Origin: Candidatus Zipacnadia bacterium
GTDB lineage: Bacteria; Armatimonadota; UBA5377; JALGUK01
Direction: 5' to 3'
DNA: 6,554 nt
Assembly: GCA_029820875.1 (NCBI GenBank)
Contig: JALGUK010000095.1
Span: 1 to 6,554 of the forward strand
Positions 1-5,059 of the stretch are shown one piece after another. The position numbers were made by a program, and so were the translations under genes. Numbering within the stretch: the stretch's first letter is position 1; every line of letters begins with the position of its first letter. The notes beneath the pieces are model-generated. The model made no database searches. It had not been told where the DNA came from and worked only from the letters and a program-made list of their open reading frames with translations.

Positions 1-638
1 ACGACGGTCGCAACAGAAAGCAGCGCCAGTATCACAAGAAACCGCTTATTCCGCTCGCGCTCGGCTTGCCTTGCAGCTTCGGCGGATTTCTTGTCACCCG
101 CCTTCTCGTAAAGGTCCGGCAGAACCATGTCCCGAATCCACGCAGGGGCGCTATCGAGCGCAGAACGCGCGCTCAGCAACTGCTTGGGCGGTGGAGTTTC
201 CGGCGAATAGAGAAGAAGCAGCAAATCATACAATGGCCGGTGGGTGGAATCCAGCTCTCGTGCATCTGTGAGATACTTACGCGCATATTTCAGGTAGCCC
301 TTCTTCGCGTTGATGATTCCCAGCCTCAGTCGGCTGGCGGCATCTTGCGGGAACTGTTGCGCCACGGCCTCGTAGCCGTTGAGCGCTTGCGCCTCCAGCC
401 CCCCGGGCCCGACTGGCGCGAGGGGGTAGCCGGTATGAGCGGAGCCGAATCCAAACTGTTTCATGGCAAGGTGAAGGCGATAAGAGAGGTCTTCGCTCAG
501 GAGCGTTGGAGGGGACAACTTCTCGCGGGGCGTCGCTCGACTGCTTATCCAGTTCAACCCCATGATGAGGACTACAAAACCGAGCATCAAGGCTGTCCAT
601 ACGACTCGGACAGACCGCTGCTCACCCCCTTCAGTCAA
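1..638 (-). CDS. Membrane protein with TPR-like helical region, 3' end outside window
   Basis: This is an open frame of 212 codons on the minus strand that continues past the left edge. I place the start at a TTG (638-636): an in-frame TGA lies three codons upstream, and a GAGGTG Shine-Dalgarno (646-651) sits 7 nt before it, overlapping the divIVA stop. Residues about 12-30 form a hydrophobic segment (VVWTALMLGFVVLIMGLNWI), so the N-terminus is probably anchored in the membrane. Residues about 85-195 look like helical TPR-type repeats (LNGYEAVAQQFPQDAASRLR, YARKYLTDARELD, DLYEKAGDKKSAEAARQAE). A second hydrophobic segment begins near residue 200 (FLVILALLSVATVV) just before the window ends. 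The pattern suggests a soluble helical domain between membrane segments. A multi-pass domain such as a CPBP-type protease could follow, but that is a guess. It is probably co-transcribed with divIVA (11-nt gap). The family is not recognised. Confidence 0.75.
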   Translation of the reverse strand, partial: MTEGGEQRSVRVVWTALMLGFVVLIMGLNWISSRATPREKLSPPTLLSEDLSYRLHLAMKQFGFGSAHTGYPLAPVGPGGLEAQALNGYEAVAQQFPQDAASRLRLGIINAKKGYLKYARKYLTDARELDSTHRPLYDLLLLLYSPETPPPKQLLSARSALDSAPAWIRDMVLPDLYEKAGDKKSAEAARQAERERNKRFLVILALLSVATV

Positions 639-645
639 GTCCGAT

Positions 646-651
646 CACCTC
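646..651 (-). promoter_or_regulatory. Shine-Dalgarno deciding a TTG start
   Basis: GAGGTG on the minus strand lies 7 nt before the TTG at 638. It overlaps the divIVA stop codon (652-650), so the two genes are probably translationally coupled. No ATG start in this frame comes before the first membrane segment, which makes the TTG the best start. Confidence 0.65.
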
Positions 652-1210
652 AGCAGTCCTCCTCCCACCAGCCCACTGCAGACGCAGCGCCGACGGCCGC
701 TTCTTCATCCGCTTGGCCGTTATCAGGCTCTTTCTGCGGGGTGTCTTTGACCGCATCGGCTTCGGGCTGCTCCTGGGCCTCGAGCTGCGCCAGATAACTA
801 CGAAGCAGCGCAGTGAACTCGCTCTTGAAAGCCAGCTTCCGGCGCTTCAGCTCTGCCAACTCGGCCTCCAACTTGACGCGTTCGCGGGCTGCATCGTCCA
901 GCATTTTCCGGCAACGCTCTTCGCCCTCGCGCACCATGGCATCCCGCTCGCTTCGCGCTCTCTCCTTGGCGTCATCGAGTGTGTTTTGCGCCAGCACAAG
1001 GGCGTTACGGAGGGTCTCCTCGATGTTTTCATAATGGGCGAGGCGCTCCTGTGCCTGCTGCTCCCGAGCCTTGAGCGCTGCAAGCTCCGCAACCACAGCT
1101 CCGTAGTCCTCATAGAGCTGCTGCAGGAACTCATCCACCTGTTTGCGGTCGTAGCCGCGAAAACGAATGCTGAATGTCTGGTTGGCAAGGTCAACGGGCG
1201 TGATTCGCAT
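650..1210 (-). CDS. divIVA: DivIVA-family septum/pole coiled-coil protein
   Basis: This encodes a 186-residue DivIVA-domain protein, a peripheral membrane coiled-coil protein that senses curved membrane at septa and poles and recruits partner proteins. The N-terminal lipid-binding domain is clear: ITPVDLANQTFSIRFRGYDR followed by QVDEFLQQLYEDY. Phe17 and Arg18 fall at the same numbers as the membrane-inserting pair of Bacillus subtilis DivIVA. Residues about 38-145 are heptad-rich coiled coil (AALKAREQQAQERL, LEAELAELKRRK). The last 40 residues are acidic and probably disordered, ending WWEEDC. The ATG start is supported by GGAGGGG (1217-1223) 6 nt upstream. It lies downstream of yggT with a 28-nt gap, and divIVA next to sepF and yggT is a well-known gene neighbourhood. 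Whether it directs polar growth, Min placement or chromosome anchoring here cannot be read from the sequence. Confidence 0.93.
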   Translation of the reverse strand: MRITPVDLANQTFSIRFRGYDRKQVDEFLQQLYEDYGAVVAELAALKAREQQAQERLAHYENIEETLRNALVLAQNTLDDAKERARSERDAMVREGEERCRKMLDDAARERVKLEAELAELKRRKLAFKSEFTALLRSYLAQLEAQEQPEADAVKDTPQKEPDNGQADEEAAVGAASAVGWWEEDC

Positions 1211-1238
1211 GGCGGTCCCCTCCGCTCCGGGCGGCGTT

Positions 1239-1532
1239 TCAGAGTATGATGTTGACTACGATTCCTCGTACGATGCTTACCAGTATCAGTGCTGCAATAG
1301 GTGAGAGGTCCAACATCGCGTTCCCGATGACCAGACGCCTTTGCAGGGGCATCAGGAGCTGACGCAGGGGCACGAAAAGCGGCTCAGTGATGGAGCGGAT
1401 GAACCGTACAAGCCAGCCCCAGTTCTTGTCCCACTGGGAAATGCGGAGCCACGAGAGTATGACCGCAACGATGATTGCAAGTTCGTAAGCTCGGAATGCG
1501 TTGTCAATTAATGAGATCAATCCGATGCGCAA
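1239..1532 (-). CDS. yggT: YggT-family small integral membrane protein
   Basis: This is a two-pass membrane protein of the YggT/YlmG family, about 97 residues, which is normal for the family. The first membrane segment is around residues 15-29 (AYELAIIVAVILSWL) and the second around 76-97 (SPIAALILVSIVRGIVVNII). Between them are the family hallmarks SITEPLFVPLRQLLMP and LDLSPI. I chose the TTG at 1532 because GGAGGAG (1539-1545) lies exactly 6 nt upstream. An in-frame TTG at 1553 would add seven residues (MPLEESA), but it would place that ribosome site inside the gene and has no site of its own. The family is tied genetically to division and envelope shape (and to plastid nucleoid partition in plants), with no known biochemical activity. 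It sits between proC and divIVA. Confidence 0.92.
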   Translation of the reverse strand: MRIGLISLIDNAFRAYELAIIVAVILSWLRISQWDKNWGWLVRFIRSITEPLFVPLRQLLMPLQRRLVIGNAMLDLSPIAALILVSIVRGIVVNIIL

Positions 1533-1538
1533 AGCACT

Positions 1539-1545
1539 CTCCTCC
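1539..1545 (-). promoter_or_regulatory. Shine-Dalgarno deciding the yggT TTG start
   Basis: GGAGGAG on the minus strand, 6 nt before the TTG at 1532. Its strength and spacing favour this start over the longer reading from 1553. Confidence 0.7.
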
Positions 1546-1568
1546 AGCGGCAAAGCGGATGCACAACC

Positions 1569-2381
1569 CTAAGCTTTCCCTAATTCCTCCGACCGCTTAG
1601 TCGCGGCCGTCACCGCCTCCATCGCAGCCGCCCGGAAGGCGCGTCGTTCCAGCGCAGCCAAGGCGTTGATAGTGGTTCCACCGGGTGAGCAGACGCGGTC
1701 TTTAAGCTCGGCCGGGTGCTTGCCCGACTCAAGGACCATTTTCGCGGCTCCAAGGACCGTTTGCGCCGCTAACTCCTGTGCTACGGGCCGCGGCAGGCCC
1801 GCCTGAACGCCGCCGTCGGCGAGGGCCTCGATAAAGATGAACACATACGCCGGGCCGCTGCCGGAGAGGCCTGTGACGGCATCCATCAGGCGCTCCTGGA
1901 CACGTACGCACCGGCCAGCCGCAGCAAAGATTGACTCAGCGGTCTGCAAGTGCTCCTCCTGCGCTCGTATCCCCCCGCAGATAGCTGCCGCCCCCTCGCC
2001 GACCGCGCAGAGAATATTCGGCATCACGCGCACCACGGGGACCCCGTCGGGGAGATGCTTCTGAACGGTCTCGGTGGTCACACCTGCAGCAATGGAAATG
2101 ACGAGCTGAGCGGGCGTGATGCTCCCCCCAATCTCAGACAGCACATCCGGGAGGACCTGCGGCTTCACCGCCAGCAATATAATCTGCGCCGCCCGGCAGG
2201 CTTCGGTGTTCGATGCAGCGGGCTTGACCCCCAGCCTGCTCTCAAGCTCCACAAGACGTTTGGAGTCGGCGTCACTGGCGACGATTCGGTCGGGGTCCGT
2301 TCCCCGCGCGATGAGTGCTTGAATCAGCGCCCCGCCCATCTGTCCGGCGCCGATAAATGCTATCGTTTTCTCTTCCAGCAC
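1569..2381 (-). CDS. proC: Pyrroline-5-carboxylate reductase
   Basis: ProC catalyses the final step of proline synthesis, the NAD(P)H-dependent reduction of 1-pyrroline-5-carboxylate to L-proline, in the cytosol. The Rossmann motif IAFIGAGQMGG is at residues about 7-17. AVKPQ (71-75), the VRVMPN signature (about 117-122), SGSGPAYVF (173-181) and SPGGTT (232-237) are all intact. The C-terminal dimerisation domain (ALADGGVQAGLPRPVAQELA) is complete. From the chosen GTG start at 2381 the protein is 270 residues, the normal family size. The start is supported by a run of six G (2388-2393) 6 nt upstream; a TTG at 2411 would add ten residues (MPSQFFGGLA) without a ribosome site. It lies 55 nt after sepF and 36 nt before yggT. 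Position inside a division cluster is seen in several phyla and implies co-transcription, not a role in division. Confidence 0.97.
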   Translation of the reverse strand: MLEEKTIAFIGAGQMGGALIQALIARGTDPDRIVASDADSKRLVELESRLGVKPAASNTEACRAAQIILLAVKPQVLPDVLSEIGGSITPAQLVISIAAGVTTETVQKHLPDGVPVVRVMPNILCAVGEGAAAICGGIRAQEEHLQTAESIFAAAGRCVRVQERLMDAVTGLSGSGPAYVFIFIEALADGGVQAGLPRPVAQELAAQTVLGAAKMVLESGKHPAELKDRVCSPGGTTINALAALERRAFRAAAMEAVTAATKRSEELGKA

Positions 2382-2387
2382 GGCCAG

Positions 2388-2393
2388 CCCCCC
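2388..2393 (-). promoter_or_regulatory. G-run ribosome site deciding the proC GTG start
   Basis: Six consecutive G on the minus strand, preceded by six T, lie 6 nt upstream of the GTG at 2381. A pure G-run is a slightly unusual ribosome site. The T6G6 stretch would also be prone to slippage or sequencing error, but it lies outside the chosen coding region. Confidence 0.5.
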
Positions 2394-2436
2394 AAAAAAC
2401 TGTGATGGCAAGTCGCGCGAGCACTTTCGGACTCGC

Positions 2437-2949
2437 TTATTCGTTGACCGCTTGTGTCACCTCGCAGTCGAACAGCGTCTCTCCCTGCCGGGAGCTCAAT
2501 TCAAGCTCTTCAATGGGAATATCACTCGGGGAGCATAGATACACGCCTTGGGCCACCCGCTTCATGTTGCCGTCCAGCGCGTAAGTCACCCCGCTCAGGA
2601 AGTCCACAAGGCGGCGTGTCTGGCTTTCGTCGAGCCTCTCGAGGTTAATCAGTACAGGCAGCCGCGCCTTAAGCTTGTTGGCGACCTGCTGGGCGTCATC
2701 GCGGGTGCGAGGTGATGACTGGAAGATGCTCATGCCGGCAAAGTCCCATCGTTTGGTGCGGGGACTGAGGACAGCCCCTTTCGGGCCGGCATGAGCCTGC
2801 TCTACTGCCTCCAATGGGGAATCAACAGGACGAAGTGCGCGATGGTCGTGTTCTAAGACTGAGGGCTCTTCGTCATCCAGCGCATCCTCGGGAAGTTCTT
2901 CTCCCAGGCCGAAAATACCCCAAAACCGGTCCCAAAGGCTGCCGTTCAT
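2437..2949 (-). CDS. sepF: SepF-family cell division protein
   Basis: SepF tethers FtsZ filaments to the membrane and takes part in septum assembly. The 170-residue protein starts with a short amphipathic segment, MNGSLWDRFWGIFGLGEE, like the membrane-targeting helix of known SepF proteins. An acidic, low-complexity linker follows (about 18-70). The conserved core starts at about residue 72 (MSIFQSSPRTRDDAQQVANK) and includes LPVLINLERLDESQTRRLVD and the FLSGVTYALDGNMKRV signature that contributes to ring formation and FtsZ tail binding. The ATG at 2949 is preceded by GGAGGG (2958-2963) with 8 nt spacing. A GTG at 3018 would add 23 residues ahead of the amphipathic helix, which is unlikely. 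It sits 71 nt after yggS and 55 nt before proC, as in other DivIVA-bearing lineages. No ftsA is visible here. Confidence 0.94.
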   Translation of the reverse strand: MNGSLWDRFWGIFGLGEELPEDALDDEEPSVLEHDHRALRPVDSPLEAVEQAHAGPKGAVLSPRTKRWDFAGMSIFQSSPRTRDDAQQVANKLKARLPVLINLERLDESQTRRLVDFLSGVTYALDGNMKRVAQGVYLCSPSDIPIEELELSSRQGETLFDCEVTQAVNE

Positions 2950-2957
2950 AGTGTGGT

Positions 2958-2963
2958 CCCTCC
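2958..2963 (-). promoter_or_regulatory. Shine-Dalgarno deciding the sepF start
   Basis: GGAGGG on the minus strand, 8 nt before the ATG at 2949. It puts the membrane-targeting helix at the very N-terminus, as SepF function requires. Confidence 0.75.
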
Positions 2964-3020
2964 ATTGCTGTGATGTAGTGCTGCGGTCGTTGCCGTCAGT
3001 AGCATCTGCGTCAGTCACGA

Positions 3021-3719
3021 TTACACATGCGAGGCCCGCGGACCAAAAAGCGCCGTCCCCACACGCACTATTGTCGCGCCCTCCTCGATAGCGACCTCAT
3101 AGTCCCCGCTCATTCCCATGGACAGATGTCGCATCGTTACGCCCGGGATTTGCTCAGCCTCCAGTTGCTCGGCGAGAGAGCGCATTTTCTGAAAGTGAGG
3201 ACGCGAGTCCTCCGGGTTGTCGCTATACGGCGGCATCGCCATTAGTCCTTGGATATCCAGCCCCTCGAGCTGCCCGGCGGCTCTCGCAAGTTCTTCGACT
3301 GCCTCCGGCTCCACACCGAATTTGGTGTCCTCGCCGGCTATGTTGACCTCAATCAGCACCGGAATGCGCCTGTTATGCGCCCGCGCGCGGCGGTCAATCT
3401 CCTGAGCCAAGCGCAGACTGTCCAGCGAATGAATCATATAGCAGAACGGAGCGATATACTTCACCTTATTGCGCTGAAGATGGCCTATCATGTGCCACCG
3501 AACCGTGTCCCCGATGGCCTTGTATTCCTCCGTCAGCTCCTGCACGTAATTCTCGCCGATGTCGCGCAGCCCAGCTTCTACAGCTTCCTTTACGAGGTCC
3601 ACCCCGAACGTCTTGGCGGCTCCGACGAGCAGAATCTCATCCGGCGAACGTCCGACCCTCTCAGCAGCGGCGGCGATTCTCTTCCGCACGTTCTCAAGCC
3701 TTGCCGCAATTGCACTCAT
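3021..3719 (-). CDS. yggS: YggS/PLPBP-family pyridoxal phosphate homeostasis protein
   Basis: This is a 232-residue member of the YggS/YlmE/PROSC family, a single-domain PLP-binding protein shaped like the N-terminal barrel of alanine racemase. It buffers pyridoxal 5'-phosphate and affects amino-acid and vitamin B6 balance; no enzymatic activity is established. Lys36 in LLVGAAKTFG is the Schiff-base lysine, at the same number as in E. coli YggS. Other hallmarks are GENYVQE, WHMIGHLQRNK, IHSLDS, EVNIAGEDTKFGV, GLMAMPP, and the C-terminal LSMGMSGDYEVAIEEGA with VRVGTALFG, which holds the phosphate. The ATG at 3719 gives the usual N-terminus. A longer frame to 3800 would start upstream of the predicted transcript start near 3756, so it is rejected. 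The ribosome site is weaker than its neighbours' (GGGAGA, 11 nt upstream). It is probably the first gene of the leftward block. Confidence 0.97.
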   Translation of the reverse strand: MSAIAARLENVRKRIAAAAERVGRSPDEILLVGAAKTFGVDLVKEAVEAGLRDIGENYVQELTEEYKAIGDTVRWHMIGHLQRNKVKYIAPFCYMIHSLDSLRLAQEIDRRARAHNRRIPVLIEVNIAGEDTKFGVEPEAVEELARAAGQLEGLDIQGLMAMPPYSDNPEDSRPHFQKMRSLAEQLEAEQIPGVTMRHLSMGMSGDYEVAIEEGATIVRVGTALFGPRASHV

Positions 3720-3762
3720 TCTCGCAGGTTTCTCCCACCGGCATCGCTGATTCAACTTGATA

Positions 3763-3791
3763 ATTATAGCACAAAGCCCGAAGCTGCGCAA
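3763..3791 (-). promoter_or_regulatory. Extended -10 promoter for the yggS block
   Basis: On the minus strand a perfect TATAAT (3768-3763) is preceded directly by TGC, giving an extended -10. A weak -35, TTGCGC (3791-3786), lies 17 bp upstream. The predicted transcript start is near 3756, leaving a leader of about 37 nt before the yggS ATG. This is the best housekeeping-type promoter on this strand in the window, and no comparable one was seen between the downstream genes, so it probably drives the whole block. Confidence 0.7.
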
Positions 3792-3818
3792 GACAACCAA
3801 GAGTCAAGTCCGCTGTTC

Positions 3819-3847
3819 TTGAATGCAAGGGTTCTTTGTGGTATACT
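3819..3847 (+). promoter_or_regulatory. Extended -10 promoter, divergent from the yggS promoter
   Basis: On the plus strand TTGAAT (3819-3824) and TATACT (3842-3847) are separated by 17 bp, with TGG directly before the -10 (extended -10). The predicted transcript start is near 3853. The core CTTTGTGGTATACT matches the opposite promoter's CTTTGTGCTATAAT at 12 of 14 positions. The first convincing coding start downstream is about 250 nt away, at 4104. Confidence 0.65.
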
Positions 3848-3851
3848 GACG

Positions 3852-4065
3852 TTCCATATAGTCGGCAAGACTGGCAAATAAGCTGGCATAAAGCGGAAAA
3901 CCACGCAAGGCGGTCAACTGGCCTCGGCAACATGCCTTCAAGCGCGAGTTCGTCGAGCAGAGGATAAGGCTGATGTGCCGCCCAAGAGCTGCTGACGTGC
4001 CTGGAGGCCGCCTGTAAGTGGGCTGTTAATGTTCTTAGTCGGCTCGTCCATTGCTTGTGCAGGAA
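3852..4065 (+). ncRNA. Candidate structured RNA, rod-like, 6S RNA-like topology
   Basis: This stretch between the promoter and the methyltransferase has no convincing gene but pairs with itself from end to end. The terminal hairpin is strong: CGGCAACAT (3925-3933) pairs with ATGTGCCG (3973-3980) with one bulged A, and GCCTT (3934-3938) with AAGGC (3966-3970), capped by CGA/TCG around GTTCG. A lower stem pairs AGGCGGTC (3908-3915) with GGCCGCCT (4006-4013), including one G-U pair. Shorter helices continue outward: CCAC/GTGG (3901-3904 with 4018-4021), TAAG/CTTA (3879-3882 with 4034-4037), GCAAGAC (3865-3871) with GTC and TTGC (4046-4054), and TTCC/GGAA (3852-3855 with 4062-4065). A closing rod, an asymmetric bubble (3916-3924 against 3981-4005) and a terminal hairpin resemble 6S RNA, which mimics an open promoter and binds RNA polymerase. 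I cannot confirm homology by sequence. A leader of the downstream gene is the main alternative. No clear terminator follows. Confidence 0.3.
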
Positions 4066-4078
4066 TCTGTTAGCCGAC
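4038..4078 (+). repeat. Inverted repeat GTCGGCT / AGCCGAC
   Basis: A perfect 7-bp inverted repeat (4038-4044 and 4072-4078) with a 27-nt loop lies just before the methyltransferase start. A further copy of TAGTCGGC occurs at 3859-3866 and could compete for the same AGCCGAC partner. There is no T-run after it, so it does not look like a simple terminator. Confidence 0.4.
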
Positions 4079-4103
4079 GGTACCAAACTATCAACTGCAG
4101 GTC

Positions 4104-4871
4104 ATGGTTATGCTACACGGAGCAAAGAAGGTCATCCAAAAGGCGGCAAATCTGTTTAGCTACAAAATCACCAAGATATCCCATGTTGATCCAATTATTG
4201 ATAACGACGAGAAGTTTACGCGCGTTTACGAGAAATGCAAAGACTACACCATGACATCCAAAGAGCGAATGTATGCTCTGTACAAGGCGGTCGAGTACAT
4301 AGTCAACTCGAAATTGCCGGGGGATTTTGTTGAGTGCGGTGTTTGGAGGGGTGGGAGTGCGATGCTGATGGCTCATACTCTTCTTCAAATGGGTGAGGCG
4401 GACCGAAAAATATACCTTTATGACACCTTTGAGGGAATGCCGGAACCTACTGAAGTTGACTACGTAGTATCAGATACAAGAATCCGTGCTGTCGACCGAT
4501 GGAAGAAGGACCAAAAGGGAGACTACAATAAATGGTGTTTCTCACCTTTGCCCGAAGTTAAGGGAAACATGCTCTCAACAGGATACCCTGAAAGCAATAT
4601 CATATTTGTCAAGGGGAAGGTTGAAGACACCATACCGGAAACCATACCACCACAAATCGCTCTGCTCAGGTTGGATACCGACCTTTACGATTCAACTAAA
4701 CACGAGTTGATTCATTTGTTCCCGTTGCTGACAGAAAACGGCGTATTGATAATTGATGACTACGGCTTCTGGGCCGGCACAAAAAAAGCGGTTGATGAGT
4801 ATTTTGCGGACAAGCCGATACTCCTCAGCAGAATTGATCTTGCCGGAAGGCTCGGAATCAAAACCAGATGA
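4104..4871 (+). CDS. TylF/MycF-family SAM-dependent O-methyltransferase
   Basis: This 255-residue protein resembles the macrocin O-methyltransferase family, metal-dependent class I methyltransferases that act on sugars of natural products and are also found in surface-polysaccharide loci. Residues 75-86 (FVECGVWRGGSA) form the SAM-binding glycine-rich loop. YLYDTFEGMPEPT (104-116) is the second family hallmark. ALLRLDTDLYDST (186-198) and VLIIDDYGFWAGTKKAVDEY (214-233) carry the aspartates expected for Mg binding. The end (ILLSRIDLAGRLGIK) is typical, so the gene looks complete. The start is ATG 4104 or ATG 4110; the only AGG upstream suits the second better (8 nt), and an in-frame TAG lies about ten codons upstream. 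Base composition differs from its neighbours: bases 4141-4200 are 38% GC against 70% for 5461-5520 in argC, with ATA and AAA codons common. It stands alone without sugar or polyketide genes nearby. Substrate unknown; transfer is likely. Confidence 0.9.
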   Translation: MVMLHGAKKVIQKAANLFSYKITKISHVDPIIDNDEKFTRVYEKCKDYTMTSKERMYALYKAVEYIVNSKLPGDFVECGVWRGGSAMLMAHTLLQMGEADRKIYLYDTFEGMPEPTEVDYVVSDTRIRAVDRWKKDQKGDYNKWCFSPLPEVKGNMLSTGYPESNIIFVKGKVEDTIPETIPPQIALLRLDTDLYDSTKHELIHLFPLLTENGVLIIDDYGFWAGTKKAVDEYFADKPILLSRIDLAGRLGIKTR

Positions 4872-5059
4872 CCGCAAATTCTCAACAAACGCTGCGAGAT
4901 GTGCCTTCTGCTCGTGCAAGAGAGCGTTGGCAACTGCTGTCTCTAACTAACTCCAAAGCATAGGACGCAATGGCCCGCGTTCCTGCCAGGCGTGCTTTGC
5001 GTGTCTGGAGGAACGCAATTTGTTACGCCTGGTGGCATATCTGACTTGGGGTGTTTTCT
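4872..5059. other. Intergenic gap upstream of argC
   Basis: These 188 nt hold no gene I can support. A TTGGCA at 4927-4932 resembles a -35 box, but no acceptable -10 follows at 16-18 bp, so the argC promoter is not identified. The second half contains the inverted repeats described separately. I saw no T-box or known riboswitch signature. Confidence 0.5.
4977..5024 (+). terminator. Hairpin with weak U-tract: terminator or argC leader element
   Basis: GCGTTCC (4977-4983) pairs with GGAACGC (5010-5016), and CCAG (4986-4989) with CTGG (5005-5008), separated by a small TG/A internal loop. The apical loop is 15 nt. AATTTGTT follows, a poor U-tract. It could end the methyltransferase transcript or act as an attenuator in the argC leader. 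The segment CCAGGCGT (4986-4993) is also perfectly complementary to ACGCCTGG (5025-5032), so a second, mutually exclusive fold exists. Confidence 0.4.

Noticed and set aside
66..1249. Plus-strand open frames opposite divIVA and the left membrane protein (66-797 and 713-1249)
   Set aside because: They are mirror readings of the coiled-coil divIVA and its neighbour; no domain, and no ribosome site stands out.
3249..3881. Plus-strand open frame of 210 codons opposite yggS
   Set aside because: Antisense to conserved yggS and runs through the divergent promoters.
3890..3935. Stretch resembling parts of a c-di-GMP-I riboswitch (GGAAAACCACGCAAGG)
   Set aside because: The following conserved helix and the receptor segment needed for this class are missing.
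3694..4086. Minus-strand open frame of 130 codons upstream of yggS
   Set aside because: It overlaps the yggS start in another frame, runs across both predicted promoters, and its protein has no recognisable pattern.
4927..4955. Promoter for argC from TTGGCA
   Set aside because: No -10 like hexamer occurs at 16-18 bp; the nearest TAACTA is only 11 bp away.
5020..5045. Possible T-box antiterminator ahead of argC (CTGGTGGCATA)
   Set aside because: The conserved AGGGTGGnACCGCG sequence is not matched well and the leader is too short for a stem I with specifier loop.
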